A stretch of DNA of 32,068 nucleotides, taken from a virus. Made by a program: the position numbers and the translations under genes. The first letter of the stretch is position 1. Every line of letters begins with the position of its first letter. The DNA lies in IMG/VR virus record IMGVR_UViG_3300008448_000375, positions 1 to 32,068 of that record; one strand, given 5' to 3'. Shown piece after piece: positions 17,272-23,677 of the stretch. Below the pieces are notes generated by a model, which had not been told where the DNA came from, searched no databases, and saw nothing but the letters and a program-made list of their open reading frames with translations.

Positions 17272-18966
17272 ATGCCAGAAAAAATAACAGATCCAAAATT
17301 AATAAAAGAACTAGAAAGCAAAATGGGAAATGTTCCTGCTCCTGTTACAGATCCTAAATTAATAGAAGAGCTTAAAAATAAAGTCAATCCACCTAAGTCT
17401 TTATTGGAAAATATAGGAAGTAAATACAAAGCATTCTCTGAATCATTGGTTGAATCCATACCTGGAGCGACTCAGGCATTAAGTGCAATCGAAGCTCCTC
17501 TCCGTGGAATGTCTTATGATGAATTAGTCAGGAATACAAGAGCGGCACAGCAAAAAGCAAAAACAGAGGAACCGATGGCTTATGAAACTGCTCAAGCTCT
17601 AGCCATTGCTGGTCCTATGGCGGCAAGTATGGGGACATCGGCTGTCCCTAGTTTAGCGAAAGCGGCTCTTCCTACTTTAGCAAAATCAGTAGGTGCAGGG
17701 ATGGGACTTGGGTATCTCAATTCTGCTTTTGATCCTACTAAAGATGTTATGACAGAAACCGCACTAGGTGGAAGTATCCCTCTCACAATGAGAGCAGGGG
17801 GAAAGACTGCGAAGTTTGTTTATAATACTGGAAAGAATGCTCTTGAATGGGGAACTGGACAACTCTTTAATATTAGTCCAGAAGTACTTGGTAAATTGAG
17901 AGCAAACCCAAACTTGATTGATCAAATAAGTCAACTTCCATACGATCAACAAAAAGTCATGAATGACTATGTGAAGTTTTTTGAAAATTCTCCATATAGG
18001 AAAAGAGAGCAACAGGCTTTTGACAAAGCTGTTCAAGTATTCAATAAACCTCAAAATCTAAAAAAGACTATAGATTTAAAAATAGTTCAAGATGAGATTA
18101 ATAAAGCGTATGAAAATGTTCCTAAGGTCATGGGAAAAGCAGATACTCAATATCTAAAAGATGTTGATGATTATGCTGATAGATTCCGAGCAAAAGGAAA
18201 AGTTACTCCTCAAGAGGCTTTGGATATTTTAAGGTCTTTATATGCTGACACCAACTTTGGAGATTATGCACAAAAGACAGATAAGACTAATAACTTATTA
18301 AAAAATATTACTGCAAAATTACGCTCTGAAATTGGAAAACAAGTTCCTGAATATAATGTTTTAGCAAAAGATATGGAAAAAAATATTGTTGCCGCTAAGG
18401 AAATTGAATCAAAGTTTTTTAACGAAAAAATGAAAGATGTCTCTAAGATGTCTGGAACTTCTGCTAGGGTAGAACCTAAAAGCGTTGAAAGATTTATCAC
18501 AGAAGCAATGAAACCCACAAAGTCAGGTGAACCAAGTTCTGAATTTTTAAAAGCTCAGGAATACGGGAAAGAAATCGGCTATGGTAATTTCGGGGACATA
18601 GCAGAAAACGTGAGAATGCAGAATTACTTAGAATCAAGAAAAAATCAAGGTTCCAATATCATGTCACGTTTTGGACTTATGGGACTAGCAGGAGCATCAA
18701 TGGTTGATGATCCATTACTCAAAGGATTGATGATTGGAACTTCTGGTCTAGCAGGTGCGGCGGCTGAGCAAAAAGGCGGCAAAGCGGCTGGATATATCAT
18801 GAAGGGGATCAATGCTCCTGAAGAGATTATCAAAAAAGTTGGGAATACAAAATATGGTGCTCAGCTTAAAGATGCACTCTCAAAAGGAAATAAATCCTTT
18901 GCGACTACTCATTATCTTCTCTTACAAAGAGATCCAGAATACAGAAAACAAATAGAGGAAGAATAA
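17272..18966 (+). CDS. Putative DNA ejection protein with membrane-active region, 564 aa
   Basis: Last long gene of the virion block. The N-terminus carries two copies of TDPKLI.EL..K (residues about 4-16 and 24-36). Residues about 100-165 are Ala/Gly-rich (ALAIAGPMAASMGTSAVPSL then VGAGMGLGYLNSAF) and near 470-500 there is another such stretch (MSRFGLMGLAGASMVDD), both suited to membrane insertion. The rest is helical. This profile resembles the large injected proteins of podoviruses that help DNA cross the cell envelope. No lytic transglycosylase motif was found, so it is not a gp16-type murein hydrolase by eye. It overlaps the next gene at 18966 (TAATG). Confidence 0.65.
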   Translation: MPEKITDPKLIKELESKMGNVPAPVTDPKLIEELKNKVNPPKSLLENIGSKYKAFSESLVESIPGATQALSAIEAPLRGMSYDELVRNTRAAQQKAKTEEPMAYETAQALAIAGPMAASMGTSAVPSLAKAALPTLAKSVGAGMGLGYLNSAFDPTKDVMTETALGGSIPLTMRAGGKTAKFVYNTGKNALEWGTGQLFNISPEVLGKLRANPNLIDQISQLPYDQQKVMNDYVKFFENSPYRKREQQAFDKAVQVFNKPQNLKKTIDLKIVQDEINKAYENVPKVMGKADTQYLKDVDDYADRFRAKGKVTPQEALDILRSLYADTNFGDYAQKTDKTNNLLKNITAKLRSEIGKQVPEYNVLAKDMEKNIVAAKEIESKFFNEKMKDVSKMSGTSARVEPKSVERFITEAMKPTKSGEPSSEFLKAQEYGKEIGYGNFGDIAENVRMQNYLESRKNQGSNIMSRFGLMGLAGASMVDDPLLKGLMIGTSGLAGAAAEQKGGKAAGYIMKGINAPEEIIKKVGNTKYGAQLKDALSKGNKSFATTHYLLLQRDPEYRKQIEEE

Positions 18967-19145
18967 TGGAACACATTATCACAGTTTTTATTTTTATAGC
19001 GACAGTAGTGGTAGGATACTTTTCAGTCGTGAGAGAACATGAAAATAGAATTGTTAGACTGGAAACTAGATTGGACTCAATCAATGAGATGATGAGCGAG
19101 ATGCGAGCTGACATCAAGGAACTACTAAAACGTGACAAAACTTAA
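18966..19145 (+). CDS. Small membrane-anchored coiled-coil protein, 59 aa
   Basis: An N-terminal transmembrane helix (residues 4-22, ITVFIFIATVVVGYFSVV) is followed by a charged coiled coil with regular hydrophobic spacing (RIVRLETRLDSINEMM then MRADIKELLKR). It overlaps the lysis peptidase gene by 14 bases, so it belongs to the lysis group. The topology recalls a very short inner-membrane spanin or an XhlA-like accessory protein, but it is too short to be sure. A second 59-residue protein with the same layout lies at 31685-31864. Confidence 0.7.
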   Translation: MEHIITVFIFIATVVVGYFSVVREHENRIVRLETRLDSINEMMSEMRADIKELLKRDKT

Positions 19146-19707
19146 AAAATATCTCAAAGATAAATACAAATTAAACTCCACTCAATGGACTATCGTCGGC
19201 ATACGTGGTTTTGATTATGTTGATGGTAAGTTTGTCCAGAATAGTGATGAGATAGATCAATTTAATGATACTGTCTTGATAATGAAAGGAACTGAGGTGA
19301 GAGCGTATAGAGCAACCCTCGATCCTGGATTGACTTGGATTTTAAAACCTATGGCTGGTATTCTCGGAGCCGCTAGACTAGAGGAAGGATGCTACATGTA
19401 CCAACGAGGTAAACACAAGGGACATGATGCATTTATTCAGGCTGGTAAAGTAACTATTCGAAGAGATAAGAACAAAGATAAGAAGTGGACTATGGACGAA
19501 GAACAAGAAAGCGGATTTTTTGGAATTCATATTCATGCAAGATTCTCCTCTGGAAAGGTTGGGACGAACTCCGCAGGATGTACTGTCCTAGATTCTTTAT
19601 GGGATCAAAAAGACTGGAAAGAATTTCAAACTTTACTTTATTCTAGTTCACAAACAATTTTTCCTTATGTAGTAATTAATCAAGAAACGATGGATGGATT
19701 ATGTTAA
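19132..19707 (+). CDS. Putative endolysin: YkuD-like (L,D-transpeptidase-fold) peptidase with EF-hand-like loop
   Basis: A 191-residue protein starting at GTG within the previous gene. Residues 131-150 hold GIHIHARF ... VGTNSAGC, close to the catalytic pattern of YkuD-fold enzymes (His, then S.GC with Cys150). Similar phage and bacterial proteins carry FGINIH ... WSAGC. Residues 112-123 (DKNKDKKWTMDE) fit a 12-residue EF-hand calcium loop with D1, N3, D5 and E12. As no lysozyme or amidase was found elsewhere and a holin-like gene follows, this is the best endolysin candidate. It would cut peptidoglycan cross-links. There is no signal peptide, so release through a holin is expected. Confidence 0.72.
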   Translation: MTKLKKYLKDKYKLNSTQWTIVGIRGFDYVDGKFVQNSDEIDQFNDTVLIMKGTEVRAYRATLDPGLTWILKPMAGILGAARLEEGCYMYQRGKHKGHDAFIQAGKVTIRRDKNKDKKWTMDEEQESGFFGIHIHARFSSGKVGTNSAGCTVLDSLWDQKDWKEFQTLLYSSSQTIFPYVVINQETMDGLC

Positions 19708-19889
19708 AGAACTATTATAAACCAACTCCCGCAAAATATAGAAAACTTGGTGATGCTATCCTCGCCTCATCGACTGCAATGACTTTTGTTGGGATTCAAA
19801 CCGATGACAAGATTATAATGTATTTCTTTTTAATCCTTGGAACCGTTGGAAAGTTTTTGACTAATTTTTACACCGAGAGGGAAAAATGA
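19701..19889 (+). CDS. Holin-like membrane protein, 62 aa
   Basis: A short protein with a charged N-terminus (MLKNYYKPTPAKYRKLGDAI) and two hydrophobic segments, about residues 19-33 (AILASSTAMTFVGIQ) and 38-56 (KIIMYFFLILGTVGKFLTNF), ending in YTEREK. The pattern KYYKPTPxKxRKLGDALLAxS ... LxLGxxGKFLTNFF is one I recognise from phage holin-like proteins. Overlaps the putative endolysin by seven bases and the next gene by three. It would open the inner membrane for endolysin release; function is inferred from family resemblance and neighbours. Confidence 0.72.
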   Translation: MLKNYYKPTPAKYRKLGDAILASSTAMTFVGIQTDDKIIMYFFLILGTVGKFLTNFYTEREK

Positions 19890-20399
19890 ATGTCGCTATT
19901 GAAAGGTATTTTATCCCTATTATTCACTCCGATACTAGAATTTTTAATCTTAATTTTAGCTTTGTTCTCAGTTCTAATCATAGCTCCCGCTATCGTGTTG
20001 TGCAAGATCTTAATGGAGAAATCATTAAAGATGGCTTTACATCCATGGATGACGCTCTGGATTTTGTTCGCTATCATGAATATATGTTGTCGGACGATTG
20101 AGATCCAACCTGCGAGTGAGACAATAAACGCATCGATTAAGTTAGCCGAGACTATCGAAGATCCTATAAAAAAGGAAGTAATATCTTCTTCGCTCAAAGA
20201 CATGAAGGCAACGATAAAGACCCAAAGTGAAATCATTGAACAATACCAAAAAGACTTAGAGGATGCTAGACTCAAGGCAGAAGAAGCACAGAAAGCGAAA
20301 GGGTTAGTGGATGGGATTGTTACGATATTCTGGAGTATCATTGCACTCGGTGGAATTTATTTTTTAATTAAAATTATTAAAAGGATGGGGTTTGTATGA
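19890..20399 (+). CDS. Membrane protein with coiled coil in the lysis cluster, 169 aa
   Basis: Hydrophobic residues about 5-42 and 50-66 form one to three membrane segments, followed by a charged helical stretch (about 95-140, IIEQYQKDLEDARLKAEEAQ) and a final hydrophobic helix (about 143-162). It starts directly after the holin-like stop. A competing frame at 19886-20101 overlaps it and is less protein-like. An internal ATG near 20034 would give a shorter product beginning MALHPWMTLWILFAIMN, resembling a signal-anchor protein, so the true start is uncertain. A spanin-like or second holin role is possible. No family is recognised. Confidence 0.65.
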   Translation: MSLLKGILSLLFTPILEFLILILALFSVLIIAPAIVLCKILMEKSLKMALHPWMTLWILFAIMNICCRTIEIQPASETINASIKLAETIEDPIKKEVISSSLKDMKATIKTQSEIIEQYQKDLEDARLKAEEAQKAKGLVDGIVTIFWSIIALGGIYFLIKIIKRMGFV

Positions 20400-20485
20400 A
20401 ACTCAAATCAAAAAAAGCTCAGGCGATATATAAGACTGGACAAATATACGCTTCCAAAATAAAAAAAGTATCTGTATCAAAATAA
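20396..20485 (+). CDS. Basic micropeptide, 29 aa
   Basis: Starts in an ATGA overlap with the previous gene. It reads MKLKSKKAQAIYKTGQIYAS and ends KIKKVSVSK, with nine lysines in 29 residues. It fills the space between two genes that would otherwise be non-coding. Function unknown. Coupling and context support it, its size argues for caution. Confidence 0.45.
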   Translation: MKLKSKKAQAIYKTGQIYASKIKKVSVSK

Positions 20486-20495
20486 GGAGGTTATC

Positions 20496-20564
20496 ATGAA
20501 AAAGGCTAAAAAAGTAAAACCAATGTCTGGAAAAAAAGCACCTAGCGTTTCCAAGAAATGCTAA
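20496..20564 (+). CDS. Basic micropeptide, 22 aa, with near-perfect ribosome binding site
   Basis: AAGGAGG (20484-20490) stands five bases before the ATG, one of the best ribosome binding sites in the window. The product is MKKAKKVKPMSGKKAPSVSK followed by KC. Its stop overlaps the start of the LpxA-like gene (ATGCTAA at 20558-20564). It could be a functional peptide, or a translated leader that delivers ribosomes to the acyltransferase gene, which has no Shine-Dalgarno of its own. Confidence 0.55.
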   Translation: MKKAKKVKPMSGKKAPSVSKKC

Positions 20565-21178
20565 ATCAAATTCACCCCACTGCCATAATAAGCGATTCCG
20601 TGAAAATTGGCAGTGGGAACTATATCGGAGCTTACTCAATTATATCAGGCGATACAGAGATCGGTGATAATAATTACATCGCTTCTCATTCTGTCATTGG
20701 ATCACCTGCGGAACATAAAGATTATTTTGGTATTATAGGAAAAGTCATTATAGGGAATAATAATCGAATCAATGAATTTACGACGATAAATCAAGGGACA
20801 AAAAAACCCACTATTCTTCATGATAATATAGTAATGCTAAGAGGCGCCCATATAGGTCATGATTCTGAGATATATGACAACGTAACTATTTCATGTAATG
20901 TAATGATTGGTGGTCATTCAACTATATTAGAATATGCTAATATAGGACTAGGTGCGGTCTTACATCAATATAGCGTCATCGGGTCAGTGTGTATGGTTGG
21001 AATGGGTGCGGTTGTGATTAAGTCTTCCGAGGCTCGCCCTTGTATTACAATCGGAGGAACTCCCGCAAGGTTCATTAAAAAAAATATTGTCGGAATGATA
21101 CGTGCAAATGTTACTAACCAAGACCTTGAAGACCTGAATAAAAAATATGAAAGTTTACGTACACACTCTCGCCTTTAA
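20558..21178 (+). CDS. LpxA-like acyltransferase (left-handed beta helix)
   Basis: A 206-residue hexapeptide-repeat protein. It opens QIHPTAIISDSVKIGSGNYI as in UDP-N-acetylglucosamine acyltransferase (LpxA), continues with IGSPAEHKDYFG, and keeps the catalytic-type HIGHD (His98 and His101), GGH at 118-120, and LHQYSVIGSVCMVGMGAVV, followed by GGTPARFIKKNIVGM. E. coli LpxA is 262 residues; here the C-terminal helical domain is cut short. The enzyme family transfers an acyl chain from ACP to the sugar of lipid A. In a phage it may alter lipid A or another acylated sugar. It overlaps the next glycosyltransferase by 32 bases. An operator-like palindrome lies inside the gene at 20924-20943. Confidence 0.88.
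   Translation: MLNQIHPTAIISDSVKIGSGNYIGAYSIISGDTEIGDNNYIASHSVIGSPAEHKDYFGIIGKVIIGNNNRINEFTTINQGTKKPTILHDNIVMLRGAHIGHDSEIYDNVTISCNVMIGGHSTILEYANIGLGAVLHQYSVIGSVCMVGMGAVVIKSSEARPCITIGGTPARFIKKNIVGMIRANVTNQDLEDLNKKYESLRTHSRL
20922..20945. promoter_or_regulatory. Perfect palindrome inside the LpxA-like gene, third copy of the operator pattern
   Basis: CTATATTAG-AATATG-CTAATATAG: 9-bp perfect arms and a 6-base spacer, containing ATATTAG-N6-CTAATAT at 20924-20943. The spacer resembles those of the other copies. It lies within coding sequence and has no clear -35 beside it, so it might be a silencer or decoy site or partly constrained by the protein. Confidence 0.45.
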
Positions 21179-21863
21179 TCAACCTGAATTTGTAAGACTA
21201 GCAGGGGAAAACCTTAGAGTCACATCGGGACTAGAGAATGATCGATATAAATATGTCATCGTTGATTGCGGTTATCCTTTGCCATCGAAAAGTGAGAACT
21301 CAAAACAATTAAAAAAAATCGCAGATAAACTAAAAGCTGAATATTTACAAATTGAAAACCAAGGTGTTGCACAGAACTGGAATAAGGTCTTTGAGTACTT
21401 TAATCCAAGTTATAATGATATTGTGGTTGGAATGGATCCCGATTCGAGATCTGACACTTTCGGTTGGCTTAAAGATATGAAGACAGCATTCCAATTTAAA
21501 GAAGATGCTTTTTATGTCGGGATGAATCGTCCAGACTTTGAAGAATATAAAAGAGGAACACTTGTCGAGGGTGATGTAAACTTATTAAAATTTAATGAAT
21601 TAGTCGCTTGGTCGATGGGTGGATTTAGGGCGGGAATGATTAATGAGATCGGAGGGCTTGGACAATATAACGAGCGTTATGGTTACATAGAACATTATTG
21701 CTATGATAGACTTAAGCCTAAAGGCTATGATTTTTATTTATTGGCTGATCATTATGACTTGTCCCTGACATCTCCCGATCCTCAATACGAAGAATGGAAA
21801 CGACTATCAAGGACAAATCAAATCAATATTAGTTTTAATGATTGGTTAGGTGGTCGATCATAG
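21147..21863 (+). CDS. GT-A-type glycosyltransferase
   Basis: A 238-residue protein. It begins with a beta-alpha unit (MKVYVHTLAFNQPEFVRLAG), contains VAQNWNKVFEYFNP (about 74-87), and has the sugar-nucleotide DxD motif in VGMDPDS (Asp97 and Asp99). GGFRAGMINEIGGLGQYNER (from about 158) matches the acceptor-side region of family-2-like transferases. It would transfer a sugar from a nucleotide donor, most likely to host surface glycan. It overlaps the LpxA-like gene and is the last + strand gene before the central control region. The donor and acceptor cannot be read from the sequence. Confidence 0.78.
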   Translation: MKVYVHTLAFNQPEFVRLAGENLRVTSGLENDRYKYVIVDCGYPLPSKSENSKQLKKIADKLKAEYLQIENQGVAQNWNKVFEYFNPSYNDIVVGMDPDSRSDTFGWLKDMKTAFQFKEDAFYVGMNRPDFEEYKRGTLVEGDVNLLKFNELVAWSMGGFRAGMINEIGGLGQYNERYGYIEHYCYDRLKPKGYDFYLLADHYDLSLTSPDPQYEEWKRLSRTNQINISFNDWLGGRS

Positions 21864-22038
21864 ATTCGTAATGATCCGCAAAATCTAGGAGGAACATTAT
21901 CTCTGTACCTGACAAATCTTGCTTGAGACAAGCGAGAATATACTCTAGATAATACTCATAGCGTTCAATGGCTCCCTCTACGCCATAGGTTTTTGGCGAG
22001 AGGTAAAGGGGGAAAGACTTAACAATTTTATTGATCAT
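21835..22038 (-). CDS. Minus-strand ORF of unknown function, 67 aa
   Basis: A frame on the opposite strand to all neighbours, beginning MINKIVKSFPLYLSPKTYGV and ending LLDFADHYESMIDHLTNH. Its composition is protein-like, with a Tyr-rich helix (AIERYEYYLEYILACLK) and no low complexity. It overlaps the end of the glycosyltransferase gene tail-to-tail by 29 bases and faces away from the early promoter, the usual place for an early regulator in a divergent pair. No Shine-Dalgarno is visible upstream and no DNA-binding motif is clear. It could be spurious. Confidence 0.45.
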   Translation of the reverse strand: MINKIVKSFPLYLSPKTYGVEGAIERYEYYLEYILACLKQDLSGTEIMFLLDFADHYESMIDHLTNH

Positions 22039-22060
22039 ACTTTTTTATCGATTCTAGGGG

Positions 22061-22101
22061 AAAAAAACTGAAAAAAAAAGTGAAAAAAAATAAAAAAAAA
22101 A
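22061..22101. promoter_or_regulatory. Helically phased A-tracts upstream of the early promoter
   Basis: Four A-runs start at 22061, 22071, 22083 and 22092 and are seven to ten bases long, so they are spaced about one helical turn apart. Such DNA is intrinsically curved and can also act like an UP element for RNA polymerase. They end 22 bases before the TTGACA at 22124. The stretch 21864-22183 otherwise holds the minus-strand ORF and an imperfect stem-loop at 21975-22003. Confidence 0.6.
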
Positions 22102-22123
22102 GGAAAATAAATGTAAATAATCG

Positions 22124-22151
22124 TTGACATGTTTGGGAGTATGGTTATATT
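22124..22151 (+). promoter_or_regulatory. Main early promoter
   Basis: TTGACA (22124-22129), 16 bases, TATATT (22146-22151). It precedes the whole early block from 22184. Just downstream, GAGCG-TAA-CGCTC (22159-22171) is a perfect 5-bp hairpin that abuts the GGAGG ribosome binding site of the first early gene and may affect its translation. Confidence 0.78.
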
Positions 22152-22183
22152 GATACATGAGCGTAACGCTCGGAGGTACAAAA

Positions 22184-22525
22184 ATGACTACAAAAACTAA
22201 ATTAGATGTAAAATTCGGACTCTATAAGATCACTAAGGGATCTGAATCAATTAAGGTTTATTATACTGTTAAAGAAAATTCTATCGAAATTCAAGAAAAA
22301 TCCTACTATAGAGAAATCGGATCATTCTTCCCGAAAGAAACGGTTATAAATCATACTGATTATAATACTGACTATTTTGAAAAAAGCAGGGTTATATTGA
22401 CCCCAGAAACTAAAAATTATGAAGAAATTAGAAAACAGATTATAAATATAAAAAATAAACTAAAAGCAAAAAGAGACGCTCAAATCGCAAGATATAACGA
22501 AAAATTTAGATTAAGATATGCGTAA
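22184..22525 (+). CDS. First early gene, unknown function, 113 aa
   Basis: The start at 22184 is preferred over the ATG at 22157 because GGAGG lies seven bases before it; the earlier ATG sits inside the hairpin leader. The protein is lysine-rich and charged, beginning MTTKTKLDVKFGLYKITKGS. It is beta-rich in the first 60 residues, and the C-terminal third is helical (YEEIRKQIINIKNKLKAKRD). No family is recognised. Its place as first gene after the strong early promoter suggests a host-takeover or regulatory protein, which is inference. Confidence 0.75.
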   Translation: MTTKTKLDVKFGLYKITKGSESIKVYYTVKENSIEIQEKSYYREIGSFFPKETVINHTDYNTDYFEKSRVILTPETKNYEEIRKQIINIKNKLKAKRDAQIARYNEKFRLRYA

Positions 22526-22535
22526 TTCACTCAGG

Positions 22536-22557
22536 CTTCCCCGAGCAATCGGGGAAG
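22536..22557 (+). promoter_or_regulatory. GNRA-tetraloop hairpin in the ERF gene leader
   Basis: A perfect 9-bp stem, CTTCCCCGA (22536-22544) and TCGGGGAAG (22549-22557), closed by the stable tetraloop GCAA. It is followed by a second small hairpin GGGA-GTTAT-TCCC (22562-22574) and then GAGG and the ATG at 22587. There is no T-run, so it is not an intrinsic terminator. It is more likely an RNA stability or translation element. Confidence 0.6.
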
Positions 22558-22586
22558 GTGAGGGAGTTATTCCCACGAGGTACAAA

Positions 22587-23189
22587 ATGATCGACAAACT
22601 ATTAAGAGCACAAGCGGACTTTAAACCGCTTCGCAAAACTAAAGAAAATCCATACTTCCACAGCTCCTATGCAGGGCTTGATGATGTTATGGACTCAATC
22701 TCCGATTCACTTCGCAAGCATGGCTTAGTGATTACATCACAGAGTGTCCCGCACGAAAAAGGACTTTTGCTTACAACGTCAATTCATGACATAGAAAGTA
22801 AGCAATCAATTCAATCGTCTTTCTTTATCGCCGAACTTGATCCGCAGAAAATCGGATCTGGAATGACGTATGCAAGACGATATAACATTGTCAATCTACT
22901 CAATCTTGTAGCCGACGAAGACGATGATGGCAATCAAGCATCTAAGCCGACTCAAAAACCTTGGATAGATCCAGAGAAGCCAAAGTTTGATCAATCAGGA
23001 TCAGATCAAAATCACATGTTGCTACCAGGAGATGTCATTCCAAAATGGTGGTGGGATTTAAAGAAGACTGACTGGAAAGAAGCTGGGAAGTTTATGCCGA
23101 AAGGGTATGGAGCTAAAAAAGTAGATGGTAAATACATCGTTGCAGAGAGAGATCAAACGCCCATCAAATATGATGAGGATACTTTCTAA
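22587..23189 (+). CDS. ERF-family single-strand annealing protein
   Basis: A recombinase of the P22 Erf type, 200 residues, which anneals single-stranded DNA in phage recombination and genome circularisation. Early residues KTKENPYFHSSYAGLDDVMD match the ERF start. The hallmark GSGMTYARRYNIVNLLNLVA followed by DEDDDG is at about residues 90-115. The C-terminal part is a variable linker and a small KPKGYGAKKVDGKYI-type tail. The ATG at 22587 is chosen because GAGG lies six bases upstream; the frame is open from 22518, through the hairpin leader. It works with the PD-(D/E)XK nuclease at 23664, the usual exonuclease-annealase pair. Confidence 0.92.
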   Translation: MIDKLLRAQADFKPLRKTKENPYFHSSYAGLDDVMDSISDSLRKHGLVITSQSVPHEKGLLLTTSIHDIESKQSIQSSFFIAELDPQKIGSGMTYARRYNIVNLLNLVADEDDDGNQASKPTQKPWIDPEKPKFDQSGSDQNHMLLPGDVIPKWWWDLKKTDWKEAGKFMPKGYGAKKVDGKYIVAERDQTPIKYDEDTF

Positions 23190-23422
23190 TGAATAAAAAA
23201 TACACTTATCTCACAACACTCTTCCCCAAGGGGGAGGGTATTTTCTTATCGGATCTTAATGATAAAAGACGAGAGTTTATCATAGACGTCATATCAAAAA
23301 GTGATAGAATAATGATTGGGAAAAATCGTAAAGAAGATGATGGATCTATTATTCTCTTAGGAAGACAAAAAGTAGAAATCAAGTTATCTGATAATGAGGA
23401 ATTAAATGTTAAAGAAAACTAA
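23189..23422 (+). CDS. Unknown early protein, 77 aa
   Basis: Starts at TAATG with the ERF gene. The sequence begins MNKKYTYLTTLFPKGEGIFL and continues DLNDKRREFIIDVISKSDRI. It has a mixed alpha-beta pattern and a charged C-terminus, with no signal, membrane segment or known motif. The DNA at about 23220-23238 (CTTCCCCAAGGGGGAG) can form a hairpin within the coding region. Translational coupling to ERF suggests a recombination-associated role, but nothing in the protein proves it. Confidence 0.65.
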   Translation: MNKKYTYLTTLFPKGEGIFLSDLNDKRREFIIDVISKSDRIMIGKNRKEDDGSIILLGRQKVEIKLSDNEELNVKEN

Positions 23423-23567
23423 GAAAAACCAAAAAGAAATTGCTAAAATGATTCAGTGCGGAGAATATTATTTTCCAACTTTAAAAGATGCTCAAGATTT
23501 TTTGTTAAGAAAAATTCAGAGCAATCCGATAATGAGAGAAATTTATGGGAGAAAACAATGGAAATAA
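23406..23567 (+). CDS. Small basic protein, 53 aa
   Basis: An ATG inside the end of the previous gene opens a frame reading MLKKTKKNQKEIAKMIQCGE, then YYFPTLKDAQDFLLRKIQ and ending MREIYGRKQWK. The charged helix and aromatic residues are protein-like. It overlaps the next gene by ten bases. A shorter start at 23448 (MIQCGEYYF) is possible. No family is recognised. Confidence 0.55.
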   Translation: MLKKTKKNQKEIAKMIQCGEYYFPTLKDAQDFLLRKIQSNPIMREIYGRKQWK

Positions 23568-23677
23568 AAGAACAAATTAATGAACTTCTTGGAATGCTAT
23601 ATAACCCTGTCGTAAAAGCAAAGTTAAACGAACTCGAAGAAACTTATAAAGAGGAACTAGAAAATGATCAAGATTAA
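23558..23677 (+). CDS. Small acidic helical protein, 39 aa
   Basis: The ATG at 23558 has GGGAGA seven bases upstream, a good ribosome binding site. The product, MEIKEQINELLGMLYNPVVK followed by AKLNELEETYKEELENDQD, is one or two amphipathic acidic helices. It overlaps the nuclease gene downstream by 14 bases, so coupled expression is likely. It may be a small partner of the recombination proteins; this is inference. A longer frame open from 23456 is rejected for lack of a start signal. Confidence 0.6.
   Translation: MEIKEQINELLGMLYNPVVKAKLNELEETYKEELENDQD

Noticed and set aside
19886-20101. Alternative 71-residue frame overlapping the membrane protein at 19890
   Set aside because: The 169-residue frame has clear membrane helices, a coiled coil and an ATGA coupling to the next gene; both cannot easily be real.
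21975-22003. Stem-loop CCTCT.CGCC / GGCGAGAGG after the glycosyltransferase as a late-operon terminator
   Set aside because: No T-run on the + strand, and it lies within the candidate minus-strand ORF.
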